NCBI GenBank assembly: GCA_016191115.1
Contig: JACPPG010000020.1
Coordinates: 90,912 to 154,911, forward strand
Reading direction: 5' to 3'
Source of the DNA: Planctomycetia bacterium
GTDB lineage: Bacteria; Planctomycetota; Planctomycetia; Pirellulales; JACPPG01
DNA: 64,000 bases
Every line of letters starts with the position of its first letter. Positions within the stretch are counted from its first letter, which is position 1. Both the position numbers and the translations under genes were made by a program. Positions 48,426 through 56,993 of the stretch are shown one piece after another. Below the pieces are notes generated by a model. The model did not search any database. It was not told the origin of the DNA and was given only the letters and a program-made list of their open reading frames with translations.

Positions 48426-50369
48426 TTACTCCTTGCGTCGCTCTGCACGAATCACAGCGCAGATGGAGAGGGGGTGCCCAGTGCGCGCATTTCGTCCCAG
48501 CCAAAGCACCTGAGGGTCCGCCAGTCCCGCTCGCCGGAGCCGCTCGAACATCGCCTCCTTGGTCAACGCCCCTCCGATGCAGCGAAACCAATCATTCAAG
48601 TCGCGCCGCATATCGCCGGGCAAGTCTTCCTTGGCAAGGATTTCGGCAAAAATCGTTCGCCCGCTCGGCTTCAGCACACGAGCGACTTCGCGTATCACCG
48701 CATCCTTGTCCGGCGACAAGTTGAAGATGCCGTTGGCAGTTACAAGGTCGACGCTGGCGGCGGGCAACGGAATCTGATTGGCACGCGCGCGCAGAAGGAT
48801 CACGTCGATTCCAGCCGTTCGCAGGTTCTCCTTCGCTTTGCGCAGCATCGCCTCCGAAGAATCAAGGCCGTAGACCTTGCCCTTCGATCCGACGGCACGA
48901 GCGTAGTGATAAACGTCTAGACCTGCCCCGCAGCCAAGATCGAGCACCGTCTCGCCAAGCCGCGCATCCACGAAAGGTTGCGGATTGCCGGCACCGGCAA
49001 ACGACTCCGAGAGTCCGTCCGGCAGACGTGCCAGCAGTGGGGCATCGTAGCCAACGCTCTCGGCAAAGGCACGACCTACCGGAAAGTTGAACTTGGCGCG
49101 CGGGCTCTGGGCGACCTGGCCATAGCGCTCGCTCACCGCCGCCATGATTTCCTCGCCAGTCATGTTCGCCAGCGGCTTCGACGGGCGTGCGGCAACGTCA
49201 CAATCAGCGGCTGCGCCGCCGGCGCTTGATTTGACGCGCACTCGTGGGACCAACTCTCCAAGTTGTTCGACGACCTGCGCAATTTCGTCCAAGGTCGTGG
49301 TTCGGCCGAGGCTGAAGCGAATGGCTCCCGCCGACACTGCTTCACTTGCCCCCATCGCGGCAAGCACCGGGCTGGTCGCAATGTGTCCGGCGTGACATGC
49401 GGAGCCTGTGGACGCGGCCACGCCCTCCAACCGGCCGAGAAGCGCCGCGCCATCGCAGCCGAGAAAACTGACATTGAGCGTATTGGGCAACCGCAGAACC
49501 GGGTGGCCATTGAGTACGACGCCGTCCTGGAACCGCTGTTGGAGCAATTGCCAGAATTGGTCGCGCAATTGCCTAATCACAGCCGAATCCACCCAGTCTC
49601 GGCTGGCGGCGCAGGCCTCGCCCAGCGCGGTCGCAAGTTGCGCGCTCTCGGTGCCGGCTCGTCGGCCGGCCTCTTGCTCGCCGCCGTGCAATAAGCTTTC
49701 CAAGGCAGTGCCTTCACGGATGTAGAGGGCACCGACGCCCTTGGGCGCGTAGAGTTTATGGCCGGCGATCGAAAGCAGGTCGACCTGCAAGGCGTCAACG
49801 TCCACCGCGATTTTGCCAACCGTTTGCGCCGCGTCCGTGTGAAACAGGATGCCGTGCTCGCGGGCCATCGCGCCAATCTCGGCGATAAGTTGAATCGTGC
49901 CTACCTCGTTGTTGGCGTGCATCACCGAGACGAGAACCGTATCGGCCCGAATCGCGTGGCGGATGTCATCCGGATCGACGCGTCCGTACCGGTCAACGCC
50001 GACAACAGTCACTTCGGCGCCGAGGCGTTCCAGGAACCGCAGCGGGACTAGAATCGCCGGATGTTCGACCGCCGACGTGACGAAATGCGGCTTGGCCACG
50101 GCGTCTTTCCTTGACCAAAAGACGCCCTTTAAGGCATGGTTGTTGGCTTCGGTGCCGCCGGAGGTGAATACGACCTCGGTCGGATCGCTACCGATCAACG
50201 CGGCGACCTGGCCGCGGGCCCGCTCGACGGCATCGCGCGCCCCCTGAGCGGCCCAGTGACTACTCGACGGATTGCCGAAATTGCCTTTCAGTGAGGGCCG
50301 CATGGCCGCGAGGACCTCCGGCGCGATAGGCGTCGAGCCATTGAAATCGAGGTAGATTTCTCGCGTCAT
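48426..50369 (-). CDS. Fusion: selenocysteine lyase/cysteine desulfurase-like PLP enzyme (N) + ArsM-like class I SAM methyltransferase (C)
   Basis: N: YLDFNGSTPIAPEV, FTSGGTEANNHALKG, HTDAAQTVGK, SIAGHKLYAPKG, ASTGSACHAGHIATSPVLAAMG. C: ETVLDLGCGAGLDVYHYARAVGSKGKVYGLDSSEAML, ANGIFNLSPDKDAVIREVARVLKPSGR. Confidence 0.92.
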   Translation of the reverse strand: MTREIYLDFNGSTPIAPEVLAAMRPSLKGNFGNPSSSHWAAQGARDAVERARGQVAALIGSDPTEVVFTSGGTEANNHALKGVFWSRKDAVAKPHFVTSAVEHPAILVPLRFLERLGAEVTVVGVDRYGRVDPDDIRHAIRADTVLVSVMHANNEVGTIQLIAEIGAMAREHGILFHTDAAQTVGKIAVDVDALQVDLLSIAGHKLYAPKGVGALYIREGTALESLLHGGEQEAGRRAGTESAQLATALGEACAASRDWVDSAVIRQLRDQFWQLLQQRFQDGVVLNGHPVLRLPNTLNVSFLGCDGAALLGRLEGVAASTGSACHAGHIATSPVLAAMGASEAVSAGAIRFSLGRTTTLDEIAQVVEQLGELVPRVRVKSSAGGAAADCDVAARPSKPLANMTGEEIMAAVSERYGQVAQSPRAKFNFPVGRAFAESVGYDAPLLARLPDGLSESFAGAGNPQPFVDARLGETVLDLGCGAGLDVYHYARAVGSKGKVYGLDSSEAMLRKAKENLRTAGIDVILLRARANQIPLPAASVDLVTANGIFNLSPDKDAVIREVARVLKPSGRTIFAEILAKEDLPGDMRRDLNDWFRCIGGALTKEAMFERLRRAGLADPQVLWLGRNARTGHPLSICAVIRAERRKE

Positions 50370-50755
50370 GACCTGGCCCTCGCTCGGCGTCGGCGTGAAC
50401 CGACAGTCGGCCTGGTAGCCTCGCTCGCCGCCCGCTCCTTGTCGGCCTTGATATCGTCTGCCGTGCGCTTAATCACCCGATAGTCGCGCCCTACGACGTC
50501 CAATAGGCTCTCGACCAGCTCCGGCCTTGCCAGGTAGTAGCAGCGCAGAGTGCCGTCCTGGGCATAGGCGACGAGCTTGGCGAATCGCAGCACCGCGAGG
50601 TGCTGCGAAATGTTCGCCTGCCTGGCTGGCACGAGATCCTCGATGTCCGTGACGCACTTTGGCCCACCCAACAATTCTCTGAGGATCAGGAGCCGCGTCG
50701 GATGGGCGAAGGCCTTGATCAGTTCGGCAAGAACTTGGGGATCGTGTTCCCGCAT
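50366..50755 (-). CDS. ArsR-family winged-helix regulator
   Basis: LIKAFAHPTRLLILRELLGGPKCVTDIEDLVPARQANISQHLAVLRFAKLVAYAQDGTLRCYYL; 4-bp overlap with the fusion gene. Confidence 0.92.
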   Translation of the reverse strand: MREHDPQVLAELIKAFAHPTRLLILRELLGGPKCVTDIEDLVPARQANISQHLAVLRFAKLVAYAQDGTLRCYYLARPELVESLLDVVGRDYRVIKRTADDIKADKERAASEATRPTVGSRRRRARARS

Positions 50756-50770
50756 CGGCTCAACCTTTCA

Positions 50771-50792
50771 AGTATTCGAATAACCGAATACT
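50771..50792. promoter_or_regulatory. Candidate ArsR operator
   Basis: Perfect inverted repeat AGTATTCG-AATAAC-CGAATACT 16 bp upstream of the arsR ATG. Confidence 0.75.
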
Positions 50793-50918
50793 ATGTCGTC
50801 GAGCCCGACACTTCAAGATCCCCGGCTGGTCGCGGGCCGGCACAAGAGAACGCGCCGGCTTCGCTGCGGCGGGTGAGCCCGGCCAAGAATTCCCACGCCT
50901 GGTCTACCCATCCACGGC

Positions 50919-51065
50919 CGTTCTGTTTTTCAAAATGGCGAGGCGGGAAAATGGGACTGGCTCCGAGCATAAACAGCGCAAGTTCTTTCAGACCACCGTT
51001 GCGTCTCGGTGCCTGTCCCACTTTCCCGCCGGCGCGCCGCCGGCAAGCTTGAATCTGTGAACGGC
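50919..51065 (-). repeat. Dispersed hairpin repeat, copy B (inverted relative to A)
   Basis: Reverse complement matches copy A; flanked by 21-bp direct repeats CCTGGTCTACCCATCCACGGC (50898-50918, 51066-51086). Confidence 0.85.
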
Positions 51066-51162
51066 CCTGGTCTACCCATCCACGGCTTTTGACTTCATTT
51101 GACGGCCGGACGATAATCGGGCCGATCCATTCCGATTCCGCTTCGATTAGAGACGCAATTCC

Positions 51163-52164
51163 ATGAACCGTCGCCCGTGCATTTTGCTCGTTTTGGTCGG
51201 CTCTGTCCTATCGTTGGCCCTCACTCCGAGCGGCGGCGCGGAGCCGGATGCAGCCGCGAAGCCAAAGCTCGCTAAAACCGACATCGAAGCGATGATGAAA
51301 TCACTTTCCAACTGGGGCCGCTGGGGCAAGGATGATGAGTTGGGAGCGTTGAACTTGATCACGTCCGAGAAGCGCCGCGCGGCTGCGGCACTCGTGACCG
51401 AGGGAGTCACCGTTTCCTTGGCGCACAACGCCGTCAAGAGCGAGGCGGAAAGCTCGCCAGCCTTCGGCCACAAGATGATGCTGCCCAAGGATGGCGACGC
51501 GGTGAGCGCCTCGGACGAGTACCGCGTGGCCTACCACGGATTCACGCAGACACACCTCGACGCCCTTTGCCACCTGTTCTACAAGGGGCGCATGTACAAT
51601 GGGTTTTCGCGGAATGAGGTCACAGAGCACGGGGCCGCGAAACTTTCGGTCGTCAACATCAAGCAGGGCATCTTCACGCGCTGCGTGCTCATGGACCTGC
51701 CCGGGCTTCTCGGCGTGCGGTTTCTCAAGGGGGGACACGCCATCTATCCGGCCGACCTCGCCGCCTGCGAGCAGGCTGCCGGTATCAAGGTCGGAAGCGG
51801 CGACGCCGTGCTGATCCGCACCGGCCGATGGGCGCGGGCCAAGTTCGAGGGGGACTGGGAAATCATGAAAAGCTCAGCCGGCCTGCACGCCTCCTGCCTT
51901 CCCTGGCTGAAGGAGCGCGACGTGGCGGTGGTCGGCAGCGACCTGGCCCTCGACGTGATGCCCTCGGGCGTCGAGGGCTTCGAGTTGCCTGTCCACTGGG
52001 TCGTGGTGGTGGCGATGGGTATGCCGATCCTCGACAATTGCGACCTGGAAGCGGTGAGCGAGACGGCCAAGGCGCGAAAGCGGTGGAGTTTCCTGCTGAC
52101 CGTCGCGCCCTTGGCGGTGGACGGGGGCACCGGTTCGCCGGTCAACCCCCTGGCGACGTTCTAA
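51163..52164 (+). CDS. Secreted cyclase-family (kynurenine formamidase-like) protein
   Basis: GRWGKDDELGALNLITSEKR; HGFTQTHLDALCHLFYKGRMYNG; GVRFLKGGHAIYPADL. Confidence 0.85.
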   Translation: MNRRPCILLVLVGSVLSLALTPSGGAEPDAAAKPKLAKTDIEAMMKSLSNWGRWGKDDELGALNLITSEKRRAAAALVTEGVTVSLAHNAVKSEAESSPAFGHKMMLPKDGDAVSASDEYRVAYHGFTQTHLDALCHLFYKGRMYNGFSRNEVTEHGAAKLSVVNIKQGIFTRCVLMDLPGLLGVRFLKGGHAIYPADLAACEQAAGIKVGSGDAVLIRTGRWARAKFEGDWEIMKSSAGLHASCLPWLKERDVAVVGSDLALDVMPSGVEGFELPVHWVVVVAMGMPILDNCDLEAVSETAKARKRWSFLLTVAPLAVDGGTGSPVNPLATF

Positions 52165-52219
52165 CGGCCACGCGCGATGTTTCGAACCGTTCGAGGAAAC
52201 CGAGGAGGCGCGCGGATCG

Positions 52220-54874
52220 ATGATACGCAACGACGACCATTTCCAATGGCCGATGCGCACGCCGCTCGGCGCCTTGTTGCTCGGCGGGCTGATGCTGTTG
52301 GCGTTTGTGGGGGGGCGGCCGCTTCGTGCCGCCGATGTTGCCGCCGACGGACAAGCCCCGCCGGCCGACAAGGACGCTGCGGACGCGCCGGGCCAGCCCA
52401 GTTCATCAACCAATGACGCGGACGCCGTCCCCGACATCTCGGCCACGGAACCCGTGTTCGAGCTGCGCGTCGTGGGCCCCGATCGAAAGCCGGTGCCCGC
52501 GGCGACGGTCGAGATTCGCACCAATCCCGTCCCGACGGCCGAGCAAATCAAGGTCGGGAAGTTCGTGCGCAAGGCGAACTACGGCGCGTCGACGACGACC
52601 GACGCCGAGGGGCGGCTTGTCGTCGCGTTTCCCAAGCGGCCGAACAACCTCCATGTGAACGTCCAAACGCCCGGCTACGGTCCGTATTGGGCCGCCTGGT
52701 CGTCGGAGAATCACTCGCAAGCGATGCCCGCCCGCTTCACGGCCGAGCTCGACGCCGGCTGGTCGGCCGCGTGCATCGTCGTCGACGACGAAGGGAAGCC
52801 GGTTGAAGGGGTGAAGATCGGTCCCAGCATCGAATACAAGAAGCGGCCCGGCGATGAATCGCAATTGGGCGTCGGCACCAATCTGAAGACGGACGCGGCG
52901 GGCACGTGGCGCTTCGACTGCGTGCCAGCCTCGATGAGCGAAGTCCAGGTGGCGATCAACCACCCGCAATTCAAGGCTATACGCCGGCCCCTTTCGCGCA
53001 GCGAGTTCGGCATAGCGCTTGACGAGCAGCCACGGACGAAGATCGTCTTGGATCGAGGGCTTAGCATCGTGGGCCGCGTCACCGATGAAGAGGGCCGGCC
53101 GATTGGCGGGGCGCTCGTGCGCGCGAAGTTCCAGAATGAGCTTCGCGACGGGCGCTCGGCCGACGACGGCACTTACCGGCTCGTGGGTTGCGAGCCGCGG
53201 ATGGCCAAGATCGTCATCTCCGCCAAGGGCCGGGCCACGGACATGAGGGAAGTGCGCGTCGACGACGACATGGAACCGGTCGACTTTCAGATGAAGCCCG
53301 GCGGCCACGTTCGCATTCGCGTGTTGGACGAGAACAGCAACCCGGTCCCCAAGGCGAGGATCTTCTATCAGCGGTGGCGCGGCCAGAGATTCGAGTACTT
53401 TGAGTTCGATCACAAGAATCAGTACGCCGACAAGGACGGCGTCTGGGAATGGAACGAAGCGCCGCTCGATGCGTTCGAGGCCGACATCTGCCGGCCCGAC
53501 GGAATGCAGTTGGCAAGGCAGCGCCTTGTGCCGCGCGAGGAGGAATACGTCTTTCGACCGCCGCCGGCGCTGGTCGTGTCGGGCAAAGTGATCGACGCCG
53601 AAACAAAGGAGCCGCTGAAATCGTTCCACGTAGTTCCCGGCATCCGCTCTGAGAACGCCCACCCGACCTGGTTGCGGAACGACCGATTCACCGCCACGGA
53701 CGGCGTCTACCGCCTCCGCCGCGTTCACGACTATCCGGGACACCTGGTGCGCATCGAAGCCAGCGGGTATCAGTCCGCGGTGTCGCGCGACATCAAGAGC
53801 GACGAAGGCGCGATTTCGATCGACTTCGAGCTGGTGAAAGGCAAGGATGTCGCGGCGACCGTGTTGACGCCCGACGGCCAACCTGCGACGCGGGCCCGCG
53901 TCGCGCTGGGCATCCCCGGCTCCCAGATCCACGTGCAGAACGGCCAGATCAGCGACAGCCAGACTTACAGCGCGCGGCAAGAGACCGACGACAAGGGTCG
54001 ATTCCGCTTCCCGCCGCAGGAAGAGGAATTCGCGCTCGTCATCACGCACCCGGACGGATACGCGCACCTCGTGGCCACGCCGCAATCGATGCCTGAGAAG
54101 ATCGAGCTGGAGAAATGGGCGCGCGTGGAAGGCACTTTCCGCGTCGGCAAGAACACGGTCGCCAATGTTCCGATCACGATCAACACGTCCGGCTTTCACT
54201 CATACGGCGACGGCGCGCCGAGCATCTTCGCCAGCTACGAGACGACCACAGGCAAAGAGGGGCAGTTTGCTTTCGAACGCGTGATTCCCGGCGACGCCCG
54301 CATCGGCCGCCGCGTCATGCTGTCAGTCGAGCAGGGCGCCGCGGACGTCACGTCAGCGGGCATGATGCCGACGAGTTTTCCGCCGGGAGAGACGACGCGC
54401 ATCGAACTCGGTGGAACCGGCCGGGCCGTGGTAGGGCGGCTGGAGGCGCCCGAGGGAGTCGATGAGAAAGTCCGCTGGAATTTCGCCACGGTAAACGTCC
54501 AGAGGCACGTGTTCACGCCGCCCCGGCCGGAGGATCCACCGATACCGGCCGAGATCAAGCAAGACGTGGCGAAGAGGGCGGCGTGGCTTGCCCAGTGGCA
54601 GCAGCAAACCAAGGAAGGACAGGCCTGGATGGCGTGGCGGTTCACCGTGGAAGAGAATCAGCGAATCAGCAACGCCAGTCCCTACTTCACGGCCACGGTG
54701 GACCGCGAGGGACGGTTCCGCATCGACGACGTGCCCGAAGGCGATTGGTCGGTGTCGGCCCGCTTCGACCTTGAGGGCAAGATGCACTTGCCGCACCACC
54801 GCTTCACAATGCCGGCGATCGCCGAGGGGGCAGCGGAAGACCCGCTTGACTTGGGCGTGCTAGGGCTCCAATAG
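52220..54874 (+). CDS. Large carboxypeptidase-regulatory-like repeat protein
   Basis: LSIVGRVTDEEGRPIGGALVRAKF, GTYRLVGCEPRMAKIVISAKG, VSGKVIDAETKEPLKSFHV. Confidence 0.75.
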   Translation: MIRNDDHFQWPMRTPLGALLLGGLMLLAFVGGRPLRAADVAADGQAPPADKDAADAPGQPSSSTNDADAVPDISATEPVFELRVVGPDRKPVPAATVEIRTNPVPTAEQIKVGKFVRKANYGASTTTDAEGRLVVAFPKRPNNLHVNVQTPGYGPYWAAWSSENHSQAMPARFTAELDAGWSAACIVVDDEGKPVEGVKIGPSIEYKKRPGDESQLGVGTNLKTDAAGTWRFDCVPASMSEVQVAINHPQFKAIRRPLSRSEFGIALDEQPRTKIVLDRGLSIVGRVTDEEGRPIGGALVRAKFQNELRDGRSADDGTYRLVGCEPRMAKIVISAKGRATDMREVRVDDDMEPVDFQMKPGGHVRIRVLDENSNPVPKARIFYQRWRGQRFEYFEFDHKNQYADKDGVWEWNEAPLDAFEADICRPDGMQLARQRLVPREEEYVFRPPPALVVSGKVIDAETKEPLKSFHVVPGIRSENAHPTWLRNDRFTATDGVYRLRRVHDYPGHLVRIEASGYQSAVSRDIKSDEGAISIDFELVKGKDVAATVLTPDGQPATRARVALGIPGSQIHVQNGQISDSQTYSARQETDDKGRFRFPPQEEEFALVITHPDGYAHLVATPQSMPEKIELEKWARVEGTFRVGKNTVANVPITINTSGFHSYGDGAPSIFASYETTTGKEGQFAFERVIPGDARIGRRVMLSVEQGAADVTSAGMMPTSFPPGETTRIELGGTGRAVVGRLEAPEGVDEKVRWNFATVNVQRHVFTPPRPEDPPIPAEIKQDVAKRAAWLAQWQQQTKEGQAWMAWRFTVEENQRISNASPYFTATVDREGRFRIDDVPEGDWSVSARFDLEGKMHLPHHRFTMPAIAEGAAEDPLDLGVLGLQ

Positions 54875-54929
54875 CTGTTGTCGCTCGCCTCCAATCGATG
54901 AGCGGGCGGATGGCCGGCACCTCAAGACC

Positions 54930-56231
54930 TTACTTCCGGCCGGCGCGAATGTCGGCCAGGATCGCTTGCAGCCGGCCGCGCACTGCTGCATCGCTGGTCT
55001 GGCCGATGACGAACTGAATCGCAGGCTCGGCAAAGCGGCCCATTGACGCCAGCTCGGCCTTCACCGCATCCGCCGCCGGCGTTTCGCCAGGACCGCCGCC
55101 CGCGAGCGCCTGCACCAGCCGCCGGCAGTCTTCCGGCGTGAGGGTTTCCAGGCGGCCCACGAGGACGCGAACCCGCTCGTCCGGAGCGGGATCGACCGCC
55201 AGGGGCAACAGCTCGTCGGTGAGCGCGCCGGGCACCAGATACAACAACCGCGTGCCGTTCTCTCCAAACCAACTGCTGCGCCACGTGTTGACCATCGCCA
55301 AAGCTTCCTTTTCGTACAGGCCCGCGGCCGTGAGTTCGCGCACCACCGCCTCGGCAAGTAGGTCGACCGACGACTCCTCGCTGGGCAGCGCAATCTCGGT
55401 GGCCGAGCGTGGGCTGATGGGGTCTATCCGCGTGAAACGCACGCGGTCGCGTCCGATCCGCACCAGCAGCAGCGCACCGCTCATGTCGTCGGCGGCGTTC
55501 GTGACCTCGAAGCGGTCACTTCCCAAGGCGACCAGCTTGATCGGCAACTCGAAATTGCCAAGCCCCCGGTAGAACAGGAACTTTTCAAAGTGGCTGCCGC
55601 GACGTGCGTCCACGGTTTCCACAATGGCGGAGTCCGTTTCCCGGGCGCGCCCATAGTGGTCCTTTTCGGTTACCGGTGGCAACGAGGCCGGCACTGCCTG
55701 GCCCTTGGGACCGCGGACGCGAACGTCGGCAAACTGGTCCGGCGGCGTCAGCCGTACGGCTCCCCAGTCCAAGTAGGCGTGGCCCAGGATGGCGTTTGTG
55801 TCGTTGTCCTTGCCCGACTCAAATTGCTTCACCACCGGATACCATTCCGTGAGCATGCCCTGGGGAAAGCCGACGCGGACGTTCACCACCCGGCGCACGT
55901 CGGTATAGAAGTAGGTCACCGGCGTCTCCATCCGCTGGCGGGCGACGAACCGGTCCTTCGCCAACTCCGAAAAGGGGCTGCCGGGCTGCGAAAAGGGGTT
56001 CATAATGAACCGCGGCAGGTCGTTGGTCACGAGCGGACGAAACTCCAGGTTGACGCCGTTGCTGCCGGCGAAGCTGGTAAAGGTGCCCCATTCGTGCACC
56101 ACCAGCCTGCCAGGCTGCGAGGCCTGCCGGGAATCGTAACCTTGCAGCAAGGCCGGCAAGAGGATCAGGGCGACAGCGGCGCATCCCGTGGCGATTCCGC
56201 CGGCCCAGATAGTCCGTGATCGTCGGCTCAT
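54930..56231 (-). CDS. Secreted hypothetical protein
   Basis: Signal/TM MSRRSRTIWAGGIATGCAAVALILLPALL; LVVHEWGTFTSFAGSNG; no family recognised. Confidence 0.65.
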   Translation of the reverse strand: MSRRSRTIWAGGIATGCAAVALILLPALLQGYDSRQASQPGRLVVHEWGTFTSFAGSNGVNLEFRPLVTNDLPRFIMNPFSQPGSPFSELAKDRFVARQRMETPVTYFYTDVRRVVNVRVGFPQGMLTEWYPVVKQFESGKDNDTNAILGHAYLDWGAVRLTPPDQFADVRVRGPKGQAVPASLPPVTEKDHYGRARETDSAIVETVDARRGSHFEKFLFYRGLGNFELPIKLVALGSDRFEVTNAADDMSGALLLVRIGRDRVRFTRIDPISPRSATEIALPSEESSVDLLAEAVVRELTAAGLYEKEALAMVNTWRSSWFGENGTRLLYLVPGALTDELLPLAVDPAPDERVRVLVGRLETLTPEDCRRLVQALAGGGPGETPAADAVKAELASMGRFAEPAIQFVIGQTSDAAVRGRLQAILADIRAGRK

Positions 56232-56429
56232 GGTCGTGGCTCCGTAAGCGAATGTCCTAAGGCATCAAAGAAACGTGACCGCCGGTTCTTTAGTAGAGTT
56301 CGCCGGGCGAGTTAATAGGACCATGCGGCAGGATTTTCGGGACGGCCGCTATTAACTTTGGCGGCTTGCTCGTCATTATCTTTGGAGCGGCGCGCACTAA
56401 AGCGGCATGCCGCGGCGGAGCACAGCGGA

Positions 56430-56987
56430 ATGTCGTCGGACAGCGACCTGGTCCGCCTGGCGCAAGGCGGCCAACTGGCTGCGTACGAAGAGCTCGTCCG
56501 CCGATGGTCCGCGCGCGTCCTGGCCCTGTGTCATGCCAAGGTCCGCTCGGTGCATACGGCCGAGGAGCTGGCCCAAGAGACGCTGCTGCGCGGTTTGCGG
56601 GCGCTTGCCACGCTGGAAGAGCCGGCGAAGTTCGGTCCCTGGCTGTGCGGCATCGCCTCCAGGGTATGCCTCGACTGGTTGAAAAGCGGCCAGGCGCGGC
56701 AGGTGTCGCTCGATGCAATGTCCGACGGGCAGGCCGATGCCTGGGTGGCGCAAGCCGGCGAATCGCCGGACGAGGCGGCTGCCCGGGCCGACGACCACCG
56801 GCGGCTGCTGGCGGAAGTGGCGAGCTTGCCCGAGCCTTATCGCGAAGTGATCCTGCTGTACTACTACGACGATGTCACGTACCGCGACGTGGCCGCGGCG
56901 CTGGGCGTGTCCGCGGCCACGGTCAACGCGCGGCTAACCCAAGCGCGGGCCATGCTCCGCGAACGGCTCAGCGGCATGCAGAGGTAA
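56430..56987 (+). CDS. ECF-type RNA polymerase sigma factor
   Basis: DLVRLAQGGQLAAYEELVRRWSARVLALCHAKV; EELAQETLLRGLRAL; EVILLYYYDDVTYRDVAAALGVSAATVNARLTQARAMLRERL. Confidence 0.93.
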   Translation: MSSDSDLVRLAQGGQLAAYEELVRRWSARVLALCHAKVRSVHTAEELAQETLLRGLRALATLEEPAKFGPWLCGIASRVCLDWLKSGQARQVSLDAMSDGQADAWVAQAGESPDEAAARADDHRRLLAEVASLPEPYREVILLYYYDDVTYRDVAAALGVSAATVNARLTQARAMLRERLSGMQR

Positions 56988-56993
56988 TCGATC

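Noticed and set aside
48426-50755. Simple arsenic-resistance (ars) operon
   Set aside because: No arsB/acr3/arsC neighbour, key ArsM cysteines are missing, and the desulfurase fusion plus MddA fits sulfur/selenium better. Kept only as an alternative.
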